A DNA stretch of 40,200 bases from Chloroflexota bacterium (GTDB lineage Bacteria > Chloroflexota > Limnocylindria > P2-11E): assembly GCA_005882765.1 (NCBI GenBank), contig VBDV01000035.1:1-40200 (forward strand), in the 5' to 3' direction. The notes under the pieces were generated by a model. The model ran no database searches and was not told where the DNA came from. It saw only the letters and a list, made by a program, of their open reading frames with translations. Positions within the stretch are counted from its first letter, which is position 1; each line of letters starts with the position of its first letter. Below, in pieces: positions 29,319-37,868 of the stretch. Both the position numbers and the translations under genes were made by a program.

Positions 29319-29658
29319 GGACCACCGCGCTCGTCTCGCGGAGCGGCGGCGGGATCGCCTCCGCGCCGATTCCTTTCGCACGCGCCTTGAGGCGCAGGTG
29401 GCGACGACCGTCGACATACCGGAAGGAGAAGGTCGTGGTGACCGCGCTCTCGAGGGCGTGCAGCTCGATGCCGAGCTCACGGCAGCGCGCCGCGAGGCGC
29501 TCGCGCTCGTTCGGCCCGACGCGCGTGAGCAGAGCAACGCGGTCACCGAGACACGCCGCGGCGGCGGCGGCATACGTCGCGGTGCCCCCGATGCGCCACT
29601 CGGGCTCGCCCTCGAACTCGTCGCGCGCGGTATGCCCGATCGTGACCAGGTCGAACAT
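28930..29658 (-). CDS. Chimeric PfkB(N-term)-YchF(C-term/TGS) fusion ORF created by tandem duplication
   Basis: 242 aa: MFDLVTIGHTARDEFEGE...GAEAIPPPLRETSAVVPVSAKLEAEIAELPPEEAASF...VKDGEILHVLFNV*; same start context as pfkB and same stop as ychF. Confidence 0.8.
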   Translation of the reverse strand: MFDLVTIGHTARDEFEGEPEWRIGGTATYAAAAAACLGDRVALLTRVGPNERERLAARCRELGIELHALESAVTTTFSFRYVDGRRHLRLKARAKGIGAEAIPPPLRETSAVVPVSAKLEAEIAELPPEEAASFRKELGLAEPALDRLIRATYELLGLCSFFTVGEDEVRAWTVPRGAPAQQAAGAIHTDLERGFIRAEVIGWQELLKAGSEANAKKLGVMRTEGKTYPVKDGEILHVLFNV

Positions 29659-30046
29659 CACACGTTGAACAGGACGTGCAAGATCTCGCCGTCCTTCACG
29701 GGATAGGTTTTCCCTTCCGTCCGCATCACGCCGAGCTTCTTCGCGTTCGCCTCGCTTCCCGCTTTGAGAAGCTCCTGCCATCCGATGACCTCGGCACGGA
29801 TGAAGCCGCGCTCGAGATCGGTGTGGATCGCGCCGGCCGCCTGCTGAGCCGGCGCGCCGCGCGGGACCGTCCACGCGCGGACCTCGTCCTCGCCGACCGT
29901 GAAGAACGAGCACAGCCCGAGCAGCTCGTACGTCGCGCGGATGAGGCGGTCGAGGGCCGGCTCGGCGAGACCGAGCTCCTTGCGGAATGACGCCGCCTCC
30001 TCGGGCGGCAGCTCGGCGATCTCCGCTTCGAGCTTCGCCGACACCG
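29319..30046. repeat. 728-bp tandem direct duplication, copy 2 (GGACCACCGCGC microhomology at both ends)
   Basis: GGACCACCGCGC occurs at 28591, 29319 and 30047 (offset 728 each). Confidence 0.97.
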
Positions 30047-30764
30047 GGACCACCGCGCTCGCGCGATGGGCCTTTGCCGCTTCGCGCACGGGCGCGATGA
30101 TCCGCTCCGGGTCGGCGACGTCATCTTCGTCGAGGTTCACGGCGACGAGGACCGGCATGCGCGTCAGGAACCGGAACCCGCGAATGGCTTTTTCCTCGTC
30201 GGCATCCAAGTCCAGGTCGCGAAGGGGACGCTCCTCGGCGAGCGCCGCGAACGCCCGCTGCAGCACGGCCTTCTCGCGCTCTTTCATCTCGCGCTCAGGA
30301 CCCTTCGAGCTGCGCAGCTCCGGCTCGATACGCTCGAGGCGCCGCTCGACCACGGCGTGGTCGGCGAAGAGAAGCTCGAGCTCGACCGTCGAGAGATCGC
30401 GCACCGGGTCGACCGAACCGTCGACGTGCGGCACCGACGGCGCGCTGAAGGCCCGGACGACGTGGACGATCGCGTCGGCGGTGCGCAGATCGCCAAGCTT
30501 CTGCGGCGAGATCGCCTGACCCGGCTTCTCCGCGCGCGCGAGGCCGATGTCTCGGTACATGACCTCGGCGTGCGTGATCTTCTTTGGTTTGTAGAGGGCG
30601 GCGAGCTCCTCGACGCGCGGATCCGGCACTTTGGCGACGCCGACGTTCGTCTCCGCCTCGGCGCCGGCGAAGGCCCCGGTCGACGCGTGCGCGCCGGTCA
30701 GAAGGTTGAAGAGCGTGGTCTTACCGACGTAGGGCAGCCCTGTGATCGCGGAGACGACGTTCAT
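29658..30764 (-). CDS. ychF: Redox-regulated ATPase/GTPase YchF (OLA1 family)
   Basis: SAITGLPYVGKTTLFNLLTGAHA...NVGVAKVPDPRVEELAALYKPKK...VAVNLDED...TGS-like C-terminus GFIRAEVIGWQELL...LHVLFNV. Confidence 0.93.
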   Translation of the reverse strand: MNVVSAITGLPYVGKTTLFNLLTGAHASTGAFAGAEAETNVGVAKVPDPRVEELAALYKPKKITHAEVMYRDIGLARAEKPGQAISPQKLGDLRTADAIVHVVRAFSAPSVPHVDGSVDPVRDLSTVELELLFADHAVVERRLERIEPELRSSKGPEREMKEREKAVLQRAFAALAEERPLRDLDLDADEEKAIRGFRFLTRMPVLVAVNLDEDDVADPERIIAPVREAAKAHRASAVVPVSAKLEAEIAELPPEEAASFRKELGLAEPALDRLIRATYELLGLCSFFTVGEDEVRAWTVPRGAPAQQAAGAIHTDLERGFIRAEVIGWQELLKAGSEANAKKLGVMRTEGKTYPVKDGEILHVLFNV

Positions 30765-31588
30765 GTCGCGAGTCGAGTTTGGCGAACGTCCGGCGGATCC
30801 TCGTGGAAGATCGCGCGCGCGATCGTGCGGAACCGCTCGACCGAGCCCGTGCAGAAGAGCGCGTGCTCCGCTCGACCGCCGTCGCGCGTGAGCCGGTGGG
30901 AGGCGAGGACTTCGCGGACCGCGAGCGCAGTCGTCGTCGCCGAGTCGACGACCCGAACGTCGCGCCCGGCCACCTTTTCGATCGCGGCGCGCAGGAGTGG
31001 GTAGTGGGTGCAGCCGAGGAGGAGGGTGTCGACGACCGGGCGGACGACGCCACCTTCCGTGAGGAGCGGCTCGACGTACTCGCGCACCGCAGCGAGCGCC
31101 TCGGGGCTCTCTGCTTTGCCATCCTCGACGAGCGGCACGAGCTTGGGACAGGCCTGCTGGGCGACGTCGACGAGCGGGTCGAGATCGCGGAGCGCGCGCA
31201 CGTAGGCGCCGCTCCGGACCGTCAGCACGGTCGCGAGGACCCCGACCGCGCGACGAGCGGTCGCGGTCAGGGCCGCGGCCGCGCCGGGCCGGATGACGCC
31301 GATCGTGGGCACCCCGAACTCGTCGCGCACCGTTTCGAGCGCGACCGAGGTCGCGGTGTTGCAGGCGATCACGACGAGCTTGCAGTCGGCCTGCGCGAAC
31401 CAGCGCATAGCCTCGCGGGTGAACCCAACGACCTCGGCCGGCTCGCGAGGGCCGTACGGCATCCGGTCTTCATCGCCGAGGTAGATGGTCGACTCGTTCG
31501 GGAGCTGGCGACGGAGCTCGCGCAGCACGGTGAGCCCACCGACGCCCGAGTCGAACACGCCGATCGGCCGGTCGGCGGCCCCGTTCAC
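30761..31588 (-). CDS. murI: Glutamate racemase
   Basis: IGVFDSGVGGLTVLRELRRQLPNESTIYLGDEDRMPYGPR...VIACNTATSVALE...LLLGCTHYPLL. Confidence 0.96.
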   Translation of the reverse strand: MNGAADRPIGVFDSGVGGLTVLRELRRQLPNESTIYLGDEDRMPYGPREPAEVVGFTREAMRWFAQADCKLVVIACNTATSVALETVRDEFGVPTIGVIRPGAAAALTATARRAVGVLATVLTVRSGAYVRALRDLDPLVDVAQQACPKLVPLVEDGKAESPEALAAVREYVEPLLTEGGVVRPVVDTLLLGCTHYPLLRAAIEKVAGRDVRVVDSATTTALAVREVLASHRLTRDGGRAEHALFCTGSVERFRTIARAIFHEDPPDVRQTRLAT

Positions 31589-31599
31589 CGGAGCTCGCT

Positions 31600-32703
31600 C
31601 TAGCGGCGCTGCTGCTGGACGAGCGCGTTCGCGAGGGCGTCGATCGCCTTTGAGACGGCGGCGTTCGGCGACGAGAGCACGAACGGCTGCTGCTTGTTGA
31701 GGGACTCGGCCACGAGCTTCCAGTCCGTCGGGATCTCTCCCACCACTGGAAGGTTGAGGGTGTGCTCGATGCCGCCCTTCGACATGCCGGCCGCGTTGTC
31801 GGCCTGATTTACCACGAGAAGGATCGGGATCTTGCCTTTGTAGCCGAGCGCCTCGAAGGTGTCGACCGCGGCGCGCGTGTTCGCGATCGACGCCTGCATG
31901 TACGTGACCACGAGCAGGATCACGTCGGCGACGTCGAGCATCGCGAGGGTCTCTTCACCGAGCTTCGACGGCGCGTCCACGATGACGTAGTCGTGATCCT
32001 CAGCGAGCAGCTGCATGGCCATCGCGACGTCGGGTGCGGCCATGAGCTCGGCCTCCTCGGGACGCGGCGGCCCGAGGAGCACCGCGACGCCGCTCGGACC
32101 TTCCCACAGGACCTCGGAGAGTGACGTCCGCATGCCCTGACCCGTCGGGAGATCGACGATCGAGCGCGTGGCGGGCGGCACCTGCAGCGCGTGACGGAGG
32201 GAGCCGAACTGCATGACGCCATCCATGAGCGCCACGGAGTGGCCGCGGCGCCGCAGGATCGTCGCGAGGTTGATGGCGATCGTGGTCTTTCCGGATCCGC
32301 CCTTCGGGGAGAAGCACACGATCATCCGCCCCTTGAGCCGGACATCGCGCTTGCCGATCGCGAGAGCGGTCGCGAGCTCGTTCGCGCCGCCCGGAAGGAC
32401 AAAGACGGCGTCGATGCCCTGGTCGGGCTTCGGGTCTATCGGGCGCTGGGGGACCGTGACCATCACGATCCTCGTCCCGGGCGACGCGGCTCGGACACGC
32501 TTTGCGATGTCGAAGCCGGTGCTCTTGCCGGAGAGAAGCGCATCGATGAGGACGGCGTCCGGCTTCTCGGTGGTCACGCGCACGAGAGCGGCATCGCCCT
32601 CGCTCTCGACGGCCACGAGCTCAGCTTCTTTCTCGCGGGAGAGCATCTGCTGGAGGTGCTGAGCGACCTGGGGCAGGTCCTCGATGAGCAGGACTCGTTT
32701 CAT
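31600..32703 (-). CDS. CpaE/MinD-like ATPase with N-terminal receiver-like domain
   Basis: MKRVLLIEDLPQVAQHLQ...PDAVLIDALLSG (receiver); CFSPKGGSGKTTIAINLATIL deviant Walker A; DHDYVIVDAPSKLGEETLAMLDVAD. Confidence 0.87.
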   Translation of the reverse strand: MKRVLLIEDLPQVAQHLQQMLSREKEAELVAVESEGDAALVRVTTEKPDAVLIDALLSGKSTGFDIAKRVRAASPGTRIVMVTVPQRPIDPKPDQGIDAVFVLPGGANELATALAIGKRDVRLKGRMIVCFSPKGGSGKTTIAINLATILRRRGHSVALMDGVMQFGSLRHALQVPPATRSIVDLPTGQGMRTSLSEVLWEGPSGVAVLLGPPRPEEAELMAAPDVAMAMQLLAEDHDYVIVDAPSKLGEETLAMLDVADVILLVVTYMQASIANTRAAVDTFEALGYKGKIPILLVVNQADNAAGMSKGGIEHTLNLPVVGEIPTDWKLVAESLNKQQPFVLSSPNAAVSKAIDALANALVQQQRR

Positions 32704-33407
32704 GCGGCGCGAGTGTATGTGTTCGACCGCCGCCGGAGCATGCCGTGGGATATCAGGGCGGCCAGGAGCGCGAGCGCGATGAACGACACTGCCACGCCTG
32801 CCGTTATGCCCTGCCAGTACCACTCCGGATACAGCCGGAGGAGGTTGCTCGTCGCCGGGTCGAAGAGAAAGTTGCCCTGGGGAAAGAAGACGTCGTGGAA
32901 CAGAAGGAACAGCGGATCGAAGGCTAGGGCGGCGGCGACGCCGATCACCGCGACGATCCCGGCCGCGACGAGCGCTCCGGCGCGCACCAGACGCAGGGCG
33001 GTGCCCCGCCGGCGAGCGCGCGAGATGCGATAGCCGCCGACGAAGAGCGCAAGCACGGCCGCGATCTCGGCGCCACGAAAGACCGCGCGCACATCGGCCA
33101 TGTGCGCGTACTCATCGGCCGTGAAAAGCGGGCCTGTTCCCCAAGAGATTGGTGGCGTGCTGCTCAGGCCGGTGACGTAGGCCGCCCACGCGTGATGCCA
33201 CCCGAGCCAGAGCGCCAGGTCGGCGGGGCTTTCGACCCGCGAACCGTCCAGCACCCTCGGAACGAGGATCGTCCGAGTCGGCCCACCCCCAAGGTTTGCG
33301 AGGGCCGCATAGGCCCAGTCGCCGCTCCACACCAGTGCGAGCGCGACGAGACCGAACACCGTGAGCGCGATCGCGAAGACCGCGACCTCGACACGATGCA
33401 ATGTCAT
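32700..33407 (-). CDS. DUF1461/TIGR01906-like integral membrane protein
   Basis: MTLHRVEVAVFAIALTVFGLVALAL; H-M-x-DVR (AHMADVRAVF), FLLFHDVFFPQGNFLFDP, YPEWYWQGI. Confidence 0.82.
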   Translation of the reverse strand: MTLHRVEVAVFAIALTVFGLVALALVWSGDWAYAALANLGGGPTRTILVPRVLDGSRVESPADLALWLGWHHAWAAYVTGLSSTPPISWGTGPLFTADEYAHMADVRAVFRGAEIAAVLALFVGGYRISRARRRGTALRLVRAGALVAAGIVAVIGVAAALAFDPLFLLFHDVFFPQGNFLFDPATSNLLRLYPEWYWQGITAGVAVSFIALALLAALISHGMLRRRSNTYTRAA

Positions 33408-34426
33408 GACGCTGGGATCGCGCCTAGTCCTGGCCGATCTGGAAAGACGAACCTGCCGTTTTCCACGGCGACGGCGCGGAAGGGATCGTCGGTGATGAGC
33501 AGATTGCCGTCGAGATCCGCCCACTCCACCGCCGGGGCGAGATGGGCCGCCGCCGCGATCGCGACGCTCGTCTCGGCGGCCCTGCACCCGAGCATCACTT
33601 TGAGCCCGCGGTCGTGCGCCGCCGCGATCATCGCGCGGGCCGCGGCCACGCCGCCGCATTTCTGAAGCTTCACGTTGATGCCGTCGCAGGCGCCCACGAG
33701 GCGTGGAACGTCGCTCGCGCGGATGGCCGCTTCGTCGGCGACGATCGGTAAGGGCGAGGCTTCGCGCACGCGACGGAGCCCATCGATGTCCTCCGGATCG
33801 ATCGGCTGCTCGACGAATTCGAGGTTGAACCGGGCTAGGCTGGCGATGCGCGCCGGCGCTTCGTCGGCGGTCCATGCAGCGTTCGGATCGACACGGATCG
33901 TGCCGGAGAACCGCTCGCGTATCGCCGAAAGCGCAGCGACGTCGTCGCCCAGCCCAAGCTTTACCTTGAGGACCGAGAAGCCCCTGTCGGCGGCCTGTGC
34001 GGCTCGATCGGCCATGACCGACGGGTCCGCGATCCCGATGGTGAAGGACGTCGGAGGCGGCTCGCCGCCGGCAAGGCCGAGAAAATCCCGGAGTGTGACG
34101 CCCGCAGCCTGCGATGCGCGGTCATGTGCGAGCACATCGATCGCACAGCTCGCGGCGCCACCATGAGGGAAACGCTCCTCGAGGCGCGCCCCGATCGCCT
34201 CGAGATCGAATGGATCCTCCGAGAGGACCTCGATTGCGCTTCGAATGTGGCGCTCGACGGACTCGGGTGTCTCCCCGAAGAAAGCGTCGGGCACGCCTTC
34301 ACCCCGCGAGACCCGATCGTCCTCGCGAAGCTCAACGAGAACGACCTTCTTCGTGGTGTGTGTGGCGCGGCTGATGGCGAAGGGCACGGCGAGGTGCAGC
34401 TCCACGGTCCGGACCGAGACATTCAC
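33404..34426 (-). CDS. Dipeptide epimerase-like / DgcA-like enolase superfamily protein
   Basis: LKVKLGLGDD...IRVDPNAAWTADEA...FVEQPIDPEDIDGL...IVADEA...GINVKLQKCGGVAAARAM. Confidence 0.88.
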   Translation of the reverse strand: MNVSVRTVELHLAVPFAISRATHTTKKVVLVELREDDRVSRGEGVPDAFFGETPESVERHIRSAIEVLSEDPFDLEAIGARLEERFPHGGAASCAIDVLAHDRASQAAGVTLRDFLGLAGGEPPPTSFTIGIADPSVMADRAAQAADRGFSVLKVKLGLGDDVAALSAIRERFSGTIRVDPNAAWTADEAPARIASLARFNLEFVEQPIDPEDIDGLRRVREASPLPIVADEAAIRASDVPRLVGACDGINVKLQKCGGVAAARAMIAAAHDRGLKVMLGCRAAETSVAIAAAAHLAPAVEWADLDGNLLITDDPFRAVAVENGRFVFPDRPGLGAIPAS

Positions 34427-35484
34427 GCGGGAACCGCCTCGCGGAGCGCTTGCGCGAGCCGATCCGCGCCCACCGGTCCTTCGCGGATCGGATCCGCGGC
34501 GGGGAGGCCCGTCTCATTCGCGGCGTTATCGATCATCGCCTGGGCCAGCGCAGAGCTCAGGTCGGCGGTGTTCAACGCGACCGCTACGACCCGCGCCGGC
34601 GGGTATCCGGGAGGCCGTCGCCACGACGCGGCGTCCTCGTAGATGCGGACGTACTCGCGGAGGCTTCGCAGGGGCTGGCGATCGTCGTAGCCCTTGACGC
34701 TGTGCCTCATTGCCTCGTGGCACAGCACCATCACATCGGGTGCGGCCCCATGCAGCAGGCCGAGTGTCACGCCGGAGAAACCCGGATGCGTGAGCGAGCC
34801 CTGGCCTTCGACCACCACCCAGTCGGCGCGCTCGGCCGCGTCGCAGGCCATGAGCTCCGCGGCTCCGGCGATGAAGTCGGCCACGACCGCGTCGACCGCT
34901 ATTCCGCCGCCCGCGATCGCGATCCCGGTCTGTCCGGTCGCGACGAATTCGGCGCGCTCGCCCATGCGCCGAAGTGCTGCGACGACCTCGAGGGACGCGG
35001 TCATCTTCCCCACCGCCGCATCCGAACCGACCGTGAGAACAACCCGCGCGCCTTCGCGACGAGCGCGATGGCCGCCGATCGGCAGATCCGTAGGTGGCTC
35101 TCGCAGCTCGCGCACCGTCGCACCGCCCCGCGCCGCGGCAGCGGCGAGCTCGGGATCGGCGAAGACCCGCTCGTGCAATCCGTTCCAGACCTCGACGCCA
35201 CGCTCCAGCGCCCGCGCGAGCGCCGGTCGATAGCCGTCGGGGATGAGGCCGCCGGCCGCGGCCGTGCCGATGAGCAGGACGGTCGCCCCGCGCGCGATGG
35301 CCTCATCCACGCCGGCGACGACGGGCACACCCCCTCCCACGCCGACACACTCGGCCGCGTCCTTCCCCGCCCTTGTCGAGTCGACGACGGCGACCACCTC
35401 AAACGGCGCGTACCGCAAGACCCCTATCGCGGTCTTGGCGGTCGCGCGCGCGAACTGTCCTTCGGCGAGGATCGCGACCTTCAT
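34423..35484 (-). CDS. DUF1611 (DgcN-like) family protein
   Basis: GLIPDGYRPALARALERGVEVWNGLHERVFADPELAAAAARGGATVRELREPP ... VLTVGSDAAVGKMTASLEVVAAL ... VVEGQGSLTHPGFSGVTLGLLHGAAPDVMVLCHEAMR. Confidence 0.88.
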   Translation of the reverse strand: MKVAILAEGQFARATAKTAIGVLRYAPFEVVAVVDSTRAGKDAAECVGVGGGVPVVAGVDEAIARGATVLLIGTAAAGGLIPDGYRPALARALERGVEVWNGLHERVFADPELAAAAARGGATVRELREPPTDLPIGGHRARREGARVVLTVGSDAAVGKMTASLEVVAALRRMGERAEFVATGQTGIAIAGGGIAVDAVVADFIAGAAELMACDAAERADWVVVEGQGSLTHPGFSGVTLGLLHGAAPDVMVLCHEAMRHSVKGYDDRQPLRSLREYVRIYEDAASWRRPPGYPPARVVAVALNTADLSSALAQAMIDNAANETGLPAADPIREGPVGADRLAQALREAVPA

Positions 35485-37064
35485 CGGCCGCCGAGGTCGC
35501 GTCCTTGACGCAGGAAGCGTCCACGCCGCACGGGTGTCGTCTCGCCGTGTTCGAGGGCCACGCCGCCATTGACGATCACGTAGTCGAGCCCGACGGGATA
35601 CCGATGCGGATCGTCATACGTCGCAGCGTCGATCACGCGGGCAGGATCGAACACCACGAGGTCAGCCCACGCGCCCTCGCGCACGACACCGCGGTCGTGC
35701 ACGCGCGGTCGCGAGGCGGTCAGCGAGGTCATCTTGCGAACCGCATCCTCGAGGCCGAGCACCTTCTCGTCGCGCGCGTAACGGCCAAGGACACGCGGGA
35801 ATGTCCCGTACGAGCGGGGGTGCGGCTTGCCGAACGAGAGCGGGCCGTACGGCGCGTTCGCCCGTGAATCGCTGCCGATGCAGATCCATTCCTTCGCCAT
35901 CACGAAGCGCACGTCGTCCTCGCTCATCGAGTGATGCACGATGTCGACGGCGCCGTCGTGCTCGATCAGCGCATCGCATGACCATTCGAGCGGATCGCGT
36001 CCGGCTGCGTCGGCGAGATCCTGGACGCTCTTCCCGGCCCACTCGGGATGAAGACGGGCTCGCGCAATGACGATGCGGTCGAAGGCGCGCCCGGTCTCGA
36101 CCTCTTCGCTCCGGATCCGCGCCCGCACGGCGGGATCGCGGAGGCGCTCGCACATCTTCGCCGTACCGCCCTCGTGCACCCAGTTCGGGATCGTGACCGC
36201 GAGGCCCGTTGAGGACGCGGTGTAGGGGTACTGGTCGGCGGTGACATCGACGCCCTCGGCGCGCGCGCGCTCGATCAGGGCCGTGGAGTCCTTGACCTTG
36301 CCCCAGTTCTTCTGTCCCGACGCCTTGTGATGCGACAGCTCCACACGGACGTGAGCCCTCCGTCCGATCTCGAGGTTCTCCTCGACGGCGTCCAGGAGCT
36401 TCGTCGACTCGTTGCGGATGTGGCTCGCGTAGAGGCCTCCCTTATCCCGCACGACCTCGCAGAGCGCGGCGAGCTCGTCGGTCGTTCCGAAGGCGCTCGG
36501 TGGGTAGATGAGCCCCGACGCGAGCCCGATCGCGCCCTCGTCCATCGACTTCGCGAGGAGCGCGCGCATTCGCGCGAGCTCGTCCGTCGTCGGCGCGCGA
36601 TCGTCCGCCCCCATGACGCACGACCGGAGCGTGCCGTGGCCCACGAAGGAGCACACGTTGATCGCCGGCTTCACCTCGTCCACCGCGTCGGCGTACTCGC
36701 CGAACGACGACCAGGTCCGTTGGACGTTGAGACGCGAAAGCTCGCGGTCGAGCTCGGCCTCGGCGAGACCGCTCACCGGCGCCGACGATCCGCCGCAGTT
36801 GCCGCACACGACGAGCGTCACGCCCATGTGCAATGCGCTCTCGAGCGCGTCGTTGACGAACATCGCCTCGTCCGAGTGCGAGTGGATGTCGATGAACCCG
36901 GGCGCGATGACGCGGTCCTTCGCGTCGATGACGCGCGCCCCGTCCTTCGCGAGATCCGCGCCGACCGCCGCGATGCGTCCGCGGTCGATCGCGACGTCGG
37001 CGCGCCGGCCGGGTGCTCCCGTCCCATCGATCACGGTCGCGCCGCGGATCAAAAGGTCCGTCAC
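35481..37064 (-). CDS. N-acyl-D-amino-acid deacylase (D-aminoacylase) family amidohydrolase
   Basis: MTDLLIRGATVIDGTGAPGRRADVAIDRGRIAAVG...PGFIDIHSHSDEAMF...VVCGNCGGSSAP...GLASGLIYPPSAFGTTDELAAL. Confidence 0.92.
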   Translation of the reverse strand: MTDLLIRGATVIDGTGAPGRRADVAIDRGRIAAVGADLAKDGARVIDAKDRVIAPGFIDIHSHSDEAMFVNDALESALHMGVTLVVCGNCGGSSAPVSGLAEAELDRELSRLNVQRTWSSFGEYADAVDEVKPAINVCSFVGHGTLRSCVMGADDRAPTTDELARMRALLAKSMDEGAIGLASGLIYPPSAFGTTDELAALCEVVRDKGGLYASHIRNESTKLLDAVEENLEIGRRAHVRVELSHHKASGQKNWGKVKDSTALIERARAEGVDVTADQYPYTASSTGLAVTIPNWVHEGGTAKMCERLRDPAVRARIRSEEVETGRAFDRIVIARARLHPEWAGKSVQDLADAAGRDPLEWSCDALIEHDGAVDIVHHSMSEDDVRFVMAKEWICIGSDSRANAPYGPLSFGKPHPRSYGTFPRVLGRYARDEKVLGLEDAVRKMTSLTASRPRVHDRGVVREGAWADLVVFDPARVIDAATYDDPHRYPVGLDYVIVNGGVALEHGETTPVRRGRFLRQGRDLGGR

Positions 37065-37864
37065 GACCGGCGCCGCTCGCGTCCCTGGCCGCGCTCCCGG
37101 CGCTTCGCGACGACGAGAAGCTTGGGGGACCGCGCGTCGGCGGGGTTCCCGTCGTAGTCGCCGTGGAGCGTCTCGATGATGAACCCGGCCTCGGAGAACA
37201 GAAGCTCGGTCTCGCGGCGATAGAGGTAGTGAAGCGCCATGTTTCCGCCGATCCGATGAACGGTTCCGTCATCGGCGGTCTCGTCGTGCCAGAACCGCTG
37301 GGTCACGCCGTCGACATTGGCGTGACTGGACGAGAACTTGCGGACCGCGCGTCCCGTTTCGGGATCTATGCGTTCCCACTCGTCGACGACCGCGCCATCG
37401 AGCCCGGCGATGATCTGGGGGTCTGGCTGGAACACGTCGATCGCCACTCGGCCCCGCGGCGCCATGTGCTCGCGGACCCGCGCGAGGCAGGCCCAGCGAT
37501 CGTCCGGGTCGAGCATGAGGAACGAATTGAAGGCGACGAAGACCAGCGCGAACGCCTCGTTGAAGGAGAACGCCCGCATGTCGCCCTCGACCCAGCGCAC
37601 CTCGACGTTTGCCCGCCGCGCCCGCCGTTCGGCCCGCTCGAGCATCGCGGCGGAGCGATCGAGGCCGACGATGTGCTGGCTTTCCTGAGCGATCGGCACC
37701 GTGATGCGGCCCGTGCCGCAGCCGAGCTCGAGGATCGGCCCGCCGGTGCGCCGCGCGAGAGCGCTGAACCACTCGACGTCGGGCCCACCCTCGAGCGGCG
37801 AGACCGCGAGGTCGTAGAGAGCGGCGAGGCGTGCCGCCTCCGAGGGATCGCGCTCGGCGCCCAG
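37061..37864 (-). CDS. Class I SAM-dependent methyltransferase (start codon unresolved)
   Basis: In-frame upstream of track start: LGAERDPSEAARLAALYDLAVSPLEGGPDVEWFSALARRTGGPILELGCGTGRITVPIAQESQHIVGLDRSAAMLERAE; no ATG/GTG/TTG precedes this in frame. Confidence 0.82.
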   Translation of the reverse strand: MGAERDPSEAARLAALYDLAVSPLEGGPDVEWFSALARRTGGPILELGCGTGRITVPIAQESQHIVGLDRSAAMLERAERRARRANVEVRWVEGDMRAFSFNEAFALVFVAFNSFLMLDPDDRWACLARVREHMAPRGRVAIDVFQPDPQIIAGLDGAVVDEWERIDPETGRAVRKFSSSHANVDGVTQRFWHDETADDGTVHRIGGNMALHYLYRRETELLFSEAGFIIETLHGDYDGNPADARSPKLLVVAKRRERGQGRERRRS

Positions 37865-37868
37865 CCAG

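Noticed and set aside
28930-29913. 327-aa ORF as annotated in the track
   Set aside because: The first ~85 residues are an out-of-frame read of the ychF 3' end; the meaningful chimera starts at ATG 29658. The 385-aa ORF 28028-29185 has the same spurious extension.
32700-33875. N-terminal extension of the DUF1461 ORF
   Set aside because: The extra residues are the antisense/out-of-frame epimerase 3' end; ATG 33407 overlaps the upstream stop and starts a clear TM segment.
35481-37272. Long overlapping plus/minus ORFs such as 36327-37157 and 36442-37272
   Set aside because: Shadow ORFs of the D-aminoacylase gene with low-complexity Arg/Ala/Ser composition.
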